Below are positions 54,029 to 62,018 of a stretch of 64,000 nt of DNA, piece after piece (within the stretch, counting starts at the first letter, position 1; the number at the start of each line of letters is the position of its first letter). The notes beneath the pieces are model-generated. The model did no database searches and was not told the origin of the DNA. It saw nothing but the letters and a program-made list of their open reading frames with translations. Source of the stretch: Archangiaceae bacterium (GTDB lineage Bacteria > Myxococcota > Myxococcia > Myxococcales > Myxococcaceae); NCBI GenBank assembly GCA_016714225.1, contig JADJNS010000007.1:62001-126000 (forward strand). The letters are read 5' to 3'. The translations under genes were made by a program, and so were the position numbers.

Positions 54029-54802
54029 TCAGTTCGCGGCGCTCTTCTGGGTTTCGAGCGTGGTGCGTGAGGCGGCGAGGCGCCGGCATTTCTGGACCAC
54101 GCGGTCGGCGAGCTTGGGGGCGGCTTCGCGCAGCATCTTGGCCTGCAGCTCGTGGCCGCGGCGGGTGGCGGTGGTGGGCGCGGCGCTCTCGCTCTGGTGG
54201 GTGCGCTCGTTGACGGTGAAGAGAATGGTGCCGCTCTTCACGTCGTAGAGCGTCGCCTCGAGCACGCCGTCGGTCTCGAGCTGCTCGCCGGGGAAGAAGA
54301 GCGCTCCGATGAGCGTGGCGTAGCCGGCGGCCCAGCCGTTGTGGTTGGTGGTCTCGACGAAGCGGTGCCGGTAGAGCAGCAGGTACTCGCTGCGGTAGCG
54401 CGCGGCGAGCTCGCGCAGGCCCGGCAGGCCGCGGTCGATGGGCCACTCGGTGGAGATCTCGCTCGCCATCTCGAATAGGCCGCTCTGCTCGAGCGCGCCG
54501 ACCAGCTCGGCGGGGGCCGCGACGGTGGGCACCGCTTCGTCGGGCGCGTAGGCCACCGCCACCGGCACGACGCCCAGGCGGGCGCCTGCCTCGAGAAAGA
54601 CCGGGGCGGCGAGAATCTCTTTGAGGTGCTCTTCCGAGAGCGCGCCGGTCTGGTCGCGGCTGAAGTGATCATCGACCAGCTGCGGCGGCGTGGAGACCTT
54701 CTGGGCGTCGGCGGAGGTGAACACCATCGGCGCCAGCTCGGCGGAGCGCGGCATCGAGGCACAGGCGGCGAGCAGCAGGGCGACAGGGAGCAATCGGTTC
54801 AT
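54029..54802 (-). CDS. Lipoprotein of unknown family
   Basis: 257 aa from ATG 54802: MNRLLPVALLLAACAS, a lipobox with Cys14. The mature protein has mixed helices and strands (RYRSEYLLLYRHRFVETTNH, then TDGVLEATLYDVKSGTILFT) and a Lys/Arg-rich end. Parts resemble lipoproteins that sense or bind at the inner leaflet of the outer membrane (GNA1162/DUF799-like layout) but I cannot assign it. Divergent from the ATL gene by 48 bases. Confidence 0.7.
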   Translation of the reverse strand: MNRLLPVALLLAACASMPRSAELAPMVFTSADAQKVSTPPQLVDDHFSRDQTGALSEEHLKEILAAPVFLEAGARLGVVPVAVAYAPDEAVPTVAAPAELVGALEQSGLFEMASEISTEWPIDRGLPGLRELAARYRSEYLLLYRHRFVETTNHNGWAAGYATLIGALFFPGEQLETDGVLEATLYDVKSGTILFTVNERTHQSESAAPTTATRRGHELQAKMLREAAPKLADRVVQKCRRLAASRTTLETQKSAAN

Positions 54803-54850
54803 GCGCGGCAGTGTGGCGACCGCCGCCCGGCCGTGCTTCACGGAAGCTTC

Positions 54851-55246
54851 ATGGCCACTTCATCGTTCGTTCAGCTGGTGGGCTCGGTGGTGCGCGCGAT
54901 TCCCAAGGGCACCACCCTGTCGTACGCAGGCGTGGCGCTGCGCGCCAACCGCCCCGGGGGTGCGCGGCAGGTGGTGAAGGCCCTGCGCGAGCTCGAAGGC
55001 GTGCCCTGGTGGCGGGTGATCAAGAGCGACGGCACGGTGGCACGCGAGATGGTCGGCCGGCAGGCCCCCCGGCTTCGTCGTGAGGGGGTGACGGTGGTCG
55101 GCCGCCGGGTGGTGGGCGCGAAGTCAATCGGCAGAGCGCGGCGCGGTGAGGTGCCGAAGCAGAAAAGCGAACAGCGCCGGGCTGGCGACCAGGCGGTTCA
55201 GCGCCGCGCGCCGAAGCGCGGGCCTTCGCGCCAGCGCCACCAGTGA
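54851..55246 (+). CDS. Alkyltransferase-like (ATL) DNA-binding protein
   Basis: 131 aa. The O6-methylguanine methyltransferase DNA-binding fold is present (VGSVVRAIPKGTTLSYAGVA, then NRPGGARQVVKALRE), but the active site PCHR is PWWR at residues 52-55, so the acceptor Cys is replaced by Trp53. ATL proteins bind alkylated guanine and hand it to nucleotide excision repair. The last 40 residues overlap the convergent FAD gene and are probably just read-through of coding sense; the domain ends near residue 92. Confidence 0.85.
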   Translation: MATSSFVQLVGSVVRAIPKGTTLSYAGVALRANRPGGARQVVKALRELEGVPWWRVIKSDGTVAREMVGRQAPRLRREGVTVVGRRVVGAKSIGRARRGEVPKQKSEQRRAGDQAVQRRAPKRGPSRQRHQ

Positions 55247-56221
55247 CGAGGCCAGCAGCGCGTAGCTGCGAAAGGCGCGCTTCGACTGGCGCTCGTACTC
55301 GCTCAGCTCGCGTGGGTCATCGAGCGCTGCGGGCAGCAGCGCGGCGAGCGCGTGGGCCTGCTCGAACGCCAGCGAGAGGCCTTCGCCGGTGATGGCGTCG
55401 ACGTAGCCCGCGGCGTCTCCCAGCAGCACCGCGCGGCCCCGCACCAGCGCGTGGGTCTTCTGGAGCAGCGGCCCCGCCCCCATCGGCCTGGAGTCGGGCG
55501 CCGCCCCCGCGAGCCGCTCTCGCAGCAGCGGGAACCGGGCCAGCAGGGTGGGAAAGCTGACCGGCCCCTTCACCGCTTTGTCTTCCCACAAGAAGGCGAT
55601 GCCCACCCGGCGGCGGCCGGCCGGGGTGACGTAGGCCTCGAGCCCCGCGGCGAAGTGCACCTCGACGCGCGCCCCCCACGGCTCGATGGCGAAGTGCTGG
55701 CGCAAGCCGAAGCGGCGAGGCCCGTGGGGCGACGCGTCTTCGAGCCCGAGCGCGCGGCGCAGCGGCGAGTGCAGGCCGTCGGCGGCGACCAGCAGGCGCG
55801 CCTGAAGGTCTCCTTCGTCGGTCTGCAGGGTGACGCCCTGAGCCGTCTCGCGGTGGGCACGCACGGCCAGGGTGCGCAGCTCGGCGCCGGTCTCTCGGGC
55901 GCGGGCGGCGAGCGCAGCGTGGAGCGCGAGGCGCCGCACGCCCAGGCCACCGGGCTCGGGCAGCGGCGCTTCGACGTGGCGCCCGTCTTCTTGCACGTAG
56001 CGAATGGCGGTGAAGGCGCCGCACTCGTCGGGGTCGAGGCGCACGCCCAGCTGGTGGAGCGCGGCCAGCCCCGGCGGCATCAAGCCCTCGCCGCAGGCCT
56101 TGTCGATGGGGCCGCGCTGGCGGTCGAGCACCACGCAGCTGAGGCCGCGCGCTCGCAGGCAAATCGCCGCCGCGAGGCCGGCGGGCCCACCGCCGACGAT
56201 GGCGACGTCCCACCGGCTCAC
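55124..56221 (-). CDS. FAD-dependent oxidoreductase, geranylgeranyl-reductase-like
   Basis: 365 aa. N-terminal FAD-binding GGGPAGLAAAICLRARGLSC, the group motif GRAVLLGDAAGYVDAITGEG (about 268-287) and a C-terminal helical part. These flavoproteins hydroxylate or reduce isoprenoid or aromatic substrates. In the type III PKS phenolic-lipid operons of actinomycetes (srs type) the third gene is a flavin hydroxylase acting on the ring; the same role is likely here. Last gene of the five-gene operon, 13 bases after the ligase. Confidence 0.88.
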   Translation of the reverse strand: MSRWDVAIVGGGPAGLAAAICLRARGLSCVVLDRQRGPIDKACGEGLMPPGLAALHQLGVRLDPDECGAFTAIRYVQEDGRHVEAPLPEPGGLGVRRLALHAALAARARETGAELRTLAVRAHRETAQGVTLQTDEGDLQARLLVAADGLHSPLRRALGLEDASPHGPRRFGLRQHFAIEPWGARVEVHFAAGLEAYVTPAGRRRVGIAFLWEDKAVKGPVSFPTLLARFPLLRERLAGAAPDSRPMGAGPLLQKTHALVRGRAVLLGDAAGYVDAITGEGLSLAFEQAHALAALLPAALDDPRELSEYERQSKRAFRSYALLASSLVALARRPALRRAALNRLVASPALFAFLLRHLTAPRSAD

Positions 56222-56234
56222 GCGAGGTGCGGCG

Positions 56235-57962
56235 TCACTTCAGCCGGCTCTTGGCGAACGCGAGCATGCTCTTCGCGACTTCGGCACCGACGTTGAGCGC
56301 GTTGGTGGGCTTGGGAGGCGCCAGCTCACCGGCGAGCCAGCGGCGCAGGGCCTCTTGGCGGCGCAGCTTGCCGCTCGAGGTGCGGGGAAGCGTGCCGGGC
56401 TGAAGCACCACCACCGCGTGGGGCTTGATGCCGGTGCGCTCGAGCACGGCGGTGGTGATGCGCTGCTCGAGGCCCTCGCCCTCACCCTCGACCAGCAGCG
56501 CCAGCGCCTCGCCGTCGTGGCCCCGGGGCAGGTACCCCACCGCGACCGCGCAGCCGGTGCGCACGCCAGTGACGGAGTCGAGGCACTCTTCGAACGCCTG
56601 CGGAGCGTGGTTCGCGCCGCGGATGATGATGATGTCTTTGGCGCGCCCGCTGACGAACAGCTCTCCGTCTTCGATGAAGCCGAGGTCGCCGGTGTCGAGC
56701 CAGCCATCGACCAGCGCGCGCTCGGTGGCCTCGGGGGTGTCGAAGTACTCTTTCATCACCGACGGGCCGCTCACCCAGATGCGACCCTCGCGAACCTCGA
56801 CGCGGGTGCCCGGCACCGGCACGCCCACCGACACCAGCTCGCGGCCGTCGTGCTCGACGGTCTTGCGGGCCGCGCCACGCTGGGTGAACGAGACCGCCAG
56901 CGACGCCTCGGAGAGCCCGTAGACCGGCAGCAGCGATTCGGCGTTGAAGCCCCAGCGCGCGAAGCGCTGGTTGAAGCGCTGCTGCACCGCTTGGGAGATG
57001 GGCTCGGCGCCGTTGAGCGCGTACTTCCAGCACGAGAGGTCGACGCCCTCGAGGTCTTCGTCGCGCACCCGCTTGAGGCACAGGCCGTAGGCGAAGTTCG
57101 GCGCGGGCGAGACGCCGCCGTGGTGACGCGAGATGGCGCGCAGCCACAGCGCGGGCCGGGCCAGAAAGGCCTCGGGCGGTAGCAGCACCAGATCGCCGGG
57201 GTAGTAGACCGCCTCGAGCAGGCAGCCGATCAGCCCCATGTCGTGGTACAGCGGCAGCCACGACACGCCGCGGTCGCGGGTGGGGTCGATTTCGGGCATC
57301 ACCTGCCGGAGCATCGCCACCTGGGCCATCAGGTTCGCGTGGGTGAGCGCCACCGGCTTGGGGTCGACCGTAGAGCCCGACGAGAACTGAATGAGGCCCA
57401 GCGCGTCGGGGGTGACGCTCGACTCGGACGCGTTCGACCCTTCGAGCAGCTCGGCGACGGTGGGGCAGCCCAGGTCGGGGCGGGCGCGCTCGACGGCGCC
57501 GCCGAGCAAGAGCCGCACCCGGCGATCAGAGAGCACCGCGCGGGCCTGGGTGAGCTCGAGCATGCGCGCGGTGGTGCGCACGTACTCGTCCATTCGGCCC
57601 AGCCGCACCGGTGGGTAGAGCGGCACCGGCACCGCGCCCGCGAGCAGCGTGCCGAAGAACGCGTCCATGAAGTCGAGGCCGGTGGGGAGCACCATCGCCA
57701 CCCGGTCGCCGGGCTTGACGCCCCGCTCGAGCAGCGCGGCGGCGGCGCGGCGGGCGCGCTCGTGCAGCTCGGCCCAGGTGAAGCGGCGCTCGTGCTCTTG
57801 CGCGTCGACCAGGGTCAGGCCGAACGCGGTGGCGGCGGCGAGCTTCAGCGCCTGGTTGACGGTGGCCGAGGTGGGACCTTCGAGCGGCGGGCCCTCGAGG
57901 CGCGGGCCGTGCTGCTCACGGCGGTTCGACAGCGGGCGCTGGGCTTCGGTCTCGAGGTTCAT
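56235..57962 (-). CDS. Fatty acyl-AMP ligase (FAAL)
   Basis: 575 aa. Adenylation motifs IQFSSGSTVDPKPV, SWLPLYHDMGLIG, YGLSEASLAVSF and TGDLGFIEDGELFVSGRAKD are of the FAAL/FadD32 type (SGRAKD-III, HDMG, no CoA-ligase lysine context). FAALs activate fatty acids as acyl-AMP and load them onto acyl carrier proteins rather than CoA. Its start overlaps the ACP stop (ATGA), so the partner is evident: it supplies a long acyl starter to the type III PKS through the ACP. Confidence 0.93.
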   Translation of the reverse strand: MNLETEAQRPLSNRREQHGPRLEGPPLEGPTSATVNQALKLAAATAFGLTLVDAQEHERRFTWAELHERARRAAAALLERGVKPGDRVAMVLPTGLDFMDAFFGTLLAGAVPVPLYPPVRLGRMDEYVRTTARMLELTQARAVLSDRRVRLLLGGAVERARPDLGCPTVAELLEGSNASESSVTPDALGLIQFSSGSTVDPKPVALTHANLMAQVAMLRQVMPEIDPTRDRGVSWLPLYHDMGLIGCLLEAVYYPGDLVLLPPEAFLARPALWLRAISRHHGGVSPAPNFAYGLCLKRVRDEDLEGVDLSCWKYALNGAEPISQAVQQRFNQRFARWGFNAESLLPVYGLSEASLAVSFTQRGAARKTVEHDGRELVSVGVPVPGTRVEVREGRIWVSGPSVMKEYFDTPEATERALVDGWLDTGDLGFIEDGELFVSGRAKDIIIIRGANHAPQAFEECLDSVTGVRTGCAVAVGYLPRGHDGEALALLVEGEGEGLEQRITTAVLERTGIKPHAVVVLQPGTLPRTSSGKLRRQEALRRWLAGELAPPKPTNALNVGAEVAKSMLAFAKSRLK

Positions 57963-58216
57963 GCAGAGGCTTTCACACGCGCGGCCACGCGTTCGACCAG
58001 GTCGGCGACGGTCACCACGCCGACGGTGTCTTCTTCAGAGAGCTTGACGCGGAAGCGGTTCTCGAGCCCCACCGCGATGACGATCGCGGCGAGCGAGTCG
58101 ACGTGCAGCTGGGCGAGCAGCTCGTGGGCAGGCTCGACCGGCTCTTCGCGCTCGAGCTCGGTGGCGAAGATGCGCCGAATCTCGGCGAGCACCGCGTCTT
58201 CGAGCGACTCAGCCAC
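57959..58216 (-). CDS. Acyl carrier protein
   Basis: 85 aa. The phosphopantetheine site is VDSLAAIVIAV with Ser41; the usual four-helix ACP pattern surrounds it (AEIRRIFATELE before, EDTVGVVTVADLVERV after). It is the likely carrier for acyl groups activated by the neighbouring FAAL. Overlaps both neighbours by 4-8 bases. Confidence 0.93.
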   Translation of the reverse strand: MAESLEDAVLAEIRRIFATELEREEPVEPAHELLAQLHVDSLAAIVIAVGLENRFRVKLSEEDTVGVVTVADLVERVAARVKASA

Positions 58217-58760
58217 CTTTGGCTCCGGGGACGAAGCGGGCCTTGCCCGCGAAGGCGTTCGCCCAAGTCTCGCCCAGCGCCCGCTCTTCGGCGCGGATGC
58301 GAACGAAGAGCAACGCAGCGTTGCCCAGGGTGAACACCGCCGCGGTGACGAAGGCGCCCATCATCAGCGGCACGCACAAGAGCTCGATGACCACCGCGAG
58401 GTAGTTGGGGTGCTTCAGGAAGCGGTAGGGGCCTCGAGTCACCGGCTCGAGGCCGGGCACCACGATGACCCGGGTGTTCCACCGGTCGCCGAGCGTGCCG
58501 ATGGCCCACCAGCGCAGGGCCTGCGCGAGCAGCGCGCCGGGGAAGAACACCCAGAACAGCCGCGGGTCGAAGGGCCTGGCCTCGACCGCGCAGGCGATGA
58601 GGAACAGGGTGTGAAAGGCGGTCATCACCCGGTAGTGGGCCTGCCCGACCTCGACGCCGCCCCTGGCAAAGGCGCGCGCGGCGTTGCGCTTGCTGAGCAC
58701 CAGCTCGACCAGCCGCTCGCAGGCGAGCGCGGCGAGGTAGAGGTGGCCCCAGGTCACCAT
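58209..58760 (-). CDS. Isoprenylcysteine methyltransferase (ICMT)-family membrane enzyme
   Basis: 183 aa from ATG 58760 (MVTWGHLYLAALACERLVEL). Four membrane helices and the ICMT motif RGPYRFLKHPNYLAVVIELL with RAEERALGETWANAF are visible. In SrsB-like proteins this family O-methylates type III PKS alkylresorcinols in the membrane; the same substrate is probable here because the gene overlaps the PKS gene by 7 bases. The open frame to 59741 is only a shadow of the PKS gene. Confidence 0.88.
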   Translation of the reverse strand: MVTWGHLYLAALACERLVELVLSKRNAARAFARGGVEVGQAHYRVMTAFHTLFLIACAVEARPFDPRLFWVFFPGALLAQALRWWAIGTLGDRWNTRVIVVPGLEPVTRGPYRFLKHPNYLAVVIELLCVPLMMGAFVTAAVFTLGNAALLFVRIRAEERALGETWANAFAGKARFVPGAKGG

Positions 58761-59824
58761 TGCAGGAGGATCAGCTCGGCGCAGAAGCCGGGCCCCATCG
58801 CCATCAAGAGGCCGTAGTCGCCCGGCTGCGCGGCCTCGCTCTCGAGCAGCTCGCTGAGCACGAAGAGCACCGAGGCGCTGGAGAGGTTGCCGACCTCTCT
58901 GAGTGAGGCCCAGGAGCGCTTGAGCGCGTCGGGCGGCAGCTCGAGCGCCTGCTCGAACGCCTTGAGCACCTTGGGGCCGCCGGTGTGGGCGACCCAGTGG
59001 CGAATCTTCGAGCGGTCGAGGCCCTGGCTCTTCAAGAAGCCGTCGACGTCGTGGCGCACGTGCTGCGAGACCACCTCGGGCACCTTGGCCGAGAGCACCA
59101 CCTTGAAGCCGGTGTCGACGAAGTCCCACCCCATTACCCGCTCGGTGTTCGGGTAGAAGGCCGAGGTGGTGGCGACGACTTTGGGCAGCCGCTTGCCGGG
59201 CGCGCCGGGCTTCGCCACCTGATCGCCCGACATCACCATCGCGGCGGCGCCGTCGCCGAACAGGCCCGAGGCGATGATGTTGGCGATGGAGAGATCTTCG
59301 CGCTGCAGGGTGAGCGAGCAGAGCTCGACGGCCAGCAGCACCGCGTGGCGCTCGGGAAAGCCGCGCAGCCAGTCGCTCATGCGCGCGGTGCCCGCGGCGC
59401 CGGCGACGCAGCCCAGGCCGAAGATGGGAGTGCGGCGAATGTCGGTGTTCAAGCCCAGCCGGTTGCACAGCCGGGCGTCGATCGACGGGGTGGCCAGGCC
59501 GGTGACGGTGACGAAGAAGATGTGGCTGAGATCGCCGAGCGCGAGGCCGGCGGCGGCGACCGCCTCGCGCACCGCCTTCTCGCCGAGCTCGACTGCGCCC
59601 TTCACCCACGCGTCGTTGCGCTGCTGAAAGGTGGTGTGCTGCGCATACTCGGCGAGCGGCAGCGCCAGGTGCCGGCCGCCCACCCCCACCGCGCGGTGCA
59701 GATCTTCGAGCCGCTCGAGGTTGAAGTGCTGCTTCGACCACGCGTCGCGGAAGGCGGCGATCAGCTGCTCCTGATCGGCATAGTGCGGCGGCAACGCTCG
59801 GGCGACGGAGCGGATGGTGGGCAC
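58754..59824 (-). CDS. Type III polyketide synthase (chalcone synthase-like)
   Basis: 356 aa. Catalytic triad Cys139 (FGLGCVAGAAG), His280 (VAHTGGPKV) and Asn313 (EVGNLSSASVL), with the family ending MAMGPGFCAELILLQW. The short SIDARLCNRLGL and loop sizes resemble bacterial alkylpyrone or alkylresorcinol synthases that use long-chain acyl starters. First gene of the operon, 160 bases from the tRNA; that gap shows no further gene. Confidence 0.93.
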   Translation of the reverse strand: MPTIRSVARALPPHYADQEQLIAAFRDAWSKQHFNLERLEDLHRAVGVGGRHLALPLAEYAQHTTFQQRNDAWVKGAVELGEKAVREAVAAAGLALGDLSHIFFVTVTGLATPSIDARLCNRLGLNTDIRRTPIFGLGCVAGAAGTARMSDWLRGFPERHAVLLAVELCSLTLQREDLSIANIIASGLFGDGAAAMVMSGDQVAKPGAPGKRLPKVVATTSAFYPNTERVMGWDFVDTGFKVVLSAKVPEVVSQHVRHDVDGFLKSQGLDRSKIRHWVAHTGGPKVLKAFEQALELPPDALKRSWASLREVGNLSSASVLFVLSELLESEAAQPGDYGLLMAMGPGFCAELILLQW

Positions 59825-59984
59825 AGCGGTTCCTAACCAGTGATGAAGATGGGCGCGAGCCGATGATTGCGAAAGGTGAAGGTGTCTATCAGGGAAGATG
59901 CCGAAAACACTCCCCTGGGCGCGCGTGATTCAGGCGGGCTTCTCTTGCGGCGACAGGGCTGGCGTGATTGACGGTGCGACTGAA

Positions 59985-60057
59985 GGGCCCTTAGCTCAGC
60001 GGTCAGAGCTGTCGGCTCATAACCGATTGGTCCTTGGTTCGAATCCAAGAGGGCCCA
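59985..60057 (+). tRNA. tRNA with CAT anticodon, probably tRNA-Ile2 (lysidine)
   Basis: Full cloverleaf: acceptor GGGCCCT/AGGGCCC (59985-59991 with 60050-60056), D-arm AGCTC/GAGCT, anticodon stem CGG/CCG with anticodon CAT at 60018-60020, T-arm CTTGG-TTCGAAT-CCAAG, discriminator A60057, no encoded CCA. The body (CTTAGCTCAG-GGT-AGAGC, CTCATAA-CG-TTGGTC) closely follows bacterial tRNA-Ile with k2CAU rather than elongator Met, which usually has a different stem. Met remains an alternative. Confidence 0.92.
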
Positions 60058-60070
60058 CTGCCTGGTAGCA

Positions 60071-60109
60071 CGCCGCCTGGCTCGAGCTTCTTCTCGAGCG
60101 CAGGCGGCG
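60071..60109 (+). terminator. Hairpin after the tRNA, likely terminator
   Basis: Outer stem CGCCGCCTG/CAGGCGGCG (60071-60079 with 60101-60109) and inner stem GCTCGAG/CTCGAGC, followed by TTTGGG. It should end the tRNA transcript. T-tract is short. Confidence 0.7.
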
Positions 60110-60144
60110 TTTGGGCCTCATCGAGCAGCAGCATGAGGAACGCG

Positions 60145-61059
60145 ATGCAGGGACGGAAGACGTGGTGGTCGGCAGTCGCGGTGGGGGCCTTCGCCCTGCT
60201 GGGTCGAGGTGCGCGGGCCGAACCGCCCGACGCGGTCGCCGCCACGCTCGAAGCGATCGATGGGGTTCTGAAGGCCGAGAAGGCCGCGCGCGTCGAGGCC
60301 CCCGCCACCGCCGCGACTCACATGGGAGGCGCGCTGTGTGCCGCCGGCGAGCCGGGTGCCGTGAACCGGGACTTCTTGTGCGAGCACAGCACGCTGATCG
60401 GGCACTGGGTGTTGAGCCAGCTCCGCGCCGACGGCGGGCAGCGCGTGAGCGCCGAGCTGGAGGCGCGCAGGTTTTCATCGCCGGAAGACGCCCAGGCGGC
60501 GAAGGTGACCGCGCTGGAGCGGTACGGGGGAAAGACCGCCTCGATCTCCGAGAGTGCCCTCAGCTGGTGCTACCTCGATGTGATCTGGACGGGAGAGGTC
60601 ATCTTCTCACTCTGGTACGGGTGCGGAATCAGCCTCCCGCACGTCAAAGCGCTCGGGAGGGTGCGAGCGGAGCTGCTGAAGATCGGTGAGCCCTATGCCG
60701 ACACGCGGATCATCGGCATGGCCAGCAACCACAATGGTTGGAGCGGGCTCGTCGAAAGCGGTGGCCGCGCCGCGCCTTCACTGCCCGATGCGCAGCGGTT
60801 CAGGCACTTCGTGAGGGTCGTGGGCGTGGGCGCCGACGATGTTCTCTGGCTGCGCGAGCGCCCGCAGACCACGAGCGCGGGGGCGAAGATCGACAAGCTC
60901 CCGCCGGACGCCACGTGTGTCCCCCTGGTCTTCCTTCCGCCCGCTGCGTCTGGGGCTGCGCCATGGGCCATCGTGAAGTTCAACGGCCGTGAGGGGTGGG
61001 TGCGTCGAAGCTTCATCGCCGCTCAACCCCCGACCGAGTGCGCGGAAGCGCTCCGGTAG
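60145..61059 (+). CDS. Secreted protein with C-terminal SH3-like domain
   Basis: 304 aa from ATG 60145 (MQGRKTWWSAVAVGAFALLG), preceded by GAGGAA; a signal peptide is cleaved near RGARA. A Cys-containing middle part (CAAGEPGAVNRDFLCEH) with a His/Trp region precedes the C-terminal SH3b-like strand set (VLWLRERPQTTSAGAKIDKL, then NGREGWVRRSFI). Such proteins often bind the cell wall. The 5' end shares DNA similarity with the start of the gene at 62019. Confidence 0.75.
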   Translation: MQGRKTWWSAVAVGAFALLGRGARAEPPDAVAATLEAIDGVLKAEKAARVEAPATAATHMGGALCAAGEPGAVNRDFLCEHSTLIGHWVLSQLRADGGQRVSAELEARRFSSPEDAQAAKVTALERYGGKTASISESALSWCYLDVIWTGEVIFSLWYGCGISLPHVKALGRVRAELLKIGEPYADTRIIGMASNHNGWSGLVESGGRAAPSLPDAQRFRHFVRVVGVGADDVLWLRERPQTTSAGAKIDKLPPDATCVPLVFLPPAASGAAPWAIVKFNGREGWVRRSFIAAQPPTECAEALR

Positions 61060-61127
61060 CCTGCCCGAACCGATCGACCCGAAGGGGCACCGCGAGCCGA
61101 GGGCCTCGCGGGGTGAGGCTCGTTCTC

Positions 61128-61148
61128 GGCGGCTCAAGGTGAGCCGCC
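61128..61148. promoter_or_regulatory. Inverted repeat upstream of the TetR gene
   Basis: GGCGGCTC (61128-61135) and GAGCCGCC (61141-61148) with a 5-base spacer lie 21 bases before the TetR start. It may be an operator for autoregulation or a terminator for the preceding gene; no T-tract follows. Confidence 0.5.
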
Positions 61149-61169
61149 TTGCGATCGGGTGCTAAGTTC

Positions 61170-61835
61170 ATGGCCTTGGCGAAACGTCGCCCGGCCCGGG
61201 CCGGGTACCACCACGGTGACCTGAAGCGCACGCTGATCGACTCGGCGCTCGAGCTGGTGCGCGAGAGCGACGTGCCCAGCCTGTCGCTGCGCGAGCTGTC
61301 GCGAAAGGCGGGCGTCACCACCGCGGCGCCGTACCACCACTTCCCCGACAAGCACGCGCTGCTGACCGAGATCGCCGCCGAGGGCCTGAAGCTCTTGCAG
61401 CAGCGCATGCTCGCTGCGGCGATGAAGGGCGGCCCTGCCCTGCGCGACCGGGTGCGGGCGCTCGCCGAGGCGCACGTGCGCTTCGGCCTCGAAGAGCTCG
61501 GCTACTTCAAGGTGATGTGCAGCGAAGAGCTCAACCGCGACAAGGCCGAGACCTCGGCGGTCTCGGAAGCCGGAGAGAACGTCTTCGAGCTGGCGCTGGG
61601 CGTCATCACCGAGGCGGCGGGCGACAGCCTGCCCGAGCGCGAGCGCCGCGGGCTGGCGGTGACCGCGTGGGCGATGGTCTACGGTGCGTCGGCGCTGTGG
61701 AACATGGGGGCGCTGCGGCACAAGAAGCTGATCGACCTGCCCACCCTGATTCGCAGCGCGGGCGATCACGTGGTGCTGCTGTTCGACGGGCTGGTCGCGC
61801 ACCGGGCCCGGCGCGGCAAGCTTCGCGCCCGCTGA
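61170..61835 (+). CDS. TetR-family transcriptional regulator
   Basis: 221 aa starting MALAKRRPARAGYHHGDLKR. The HTH is LSLRELSRKAGVTTAAPYHHF followed by DKHALLTEIAAEG, the WHG/TetR_C_33 type. The C-terminal domain (about 75-205) is helical. It probably controls the neighbouring heme/copper gene, since an inverted repeat (61966-61994) lies between them; effector unknown. Confidence 0.92.
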   Translation: MALAKRRPARAGYHHGDLKRTLIDSALELVRESDVPSLSLRELSRKAGVTTAAPYHHFPDKHALLTEIAAEGLKLLQQRMLAAAMKGGPALRDRVRALAEAHVRFGLEELGYFKVMCSEELNRDKAETSAVSEAGENVFELALGVITEAAGDSLPERERRGLAVTAWAMVYGASALWNMGALRHKKLIDLPTLIRSAGDHVVLLFDGLVAHRARRGKLRAR

Positions 61836-61965
61836 AAAAAAGGGCCCGCTTCGCACTTCTTCACGCAAGCGCCTCGATCGCTGCGCGTTGGTGCGGCAAC
61901 TGATGGCGACACATTCGTGAAGAAACGTCAGGGCACCTTGCCCGGCGCCGCCGGGGAGCATATCT

Positions 61966-61994
61966 GAGCACCGCTCAGTATCTCAGCAGTGCTC
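61966..61994. promoter_or_regulatory. Operator-like inverted repeat before the copper-oxygenase gene
   Basis: GAGCACCGCT (61966-61975) and AGCAGTGCTC (61985-61994), 9 of 10 bases paired, with a 9-base spacer, directly upstream of the AGGAGG ribosome binding site of the gene at 62019. Typical size for a TetR operator. Confidence 0.6.
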
Positions 61995-62018
61995 ACATCA
62001 AACAGGAGGAGGAACGCA

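Noticed and set aside
60018..60020. Elongator tRNA-Met from the CAT anticodon
   Set aside because: The tRNA body follows the Ile2 (lysidine) pattern more closely; kept as an alternative, not the main call.
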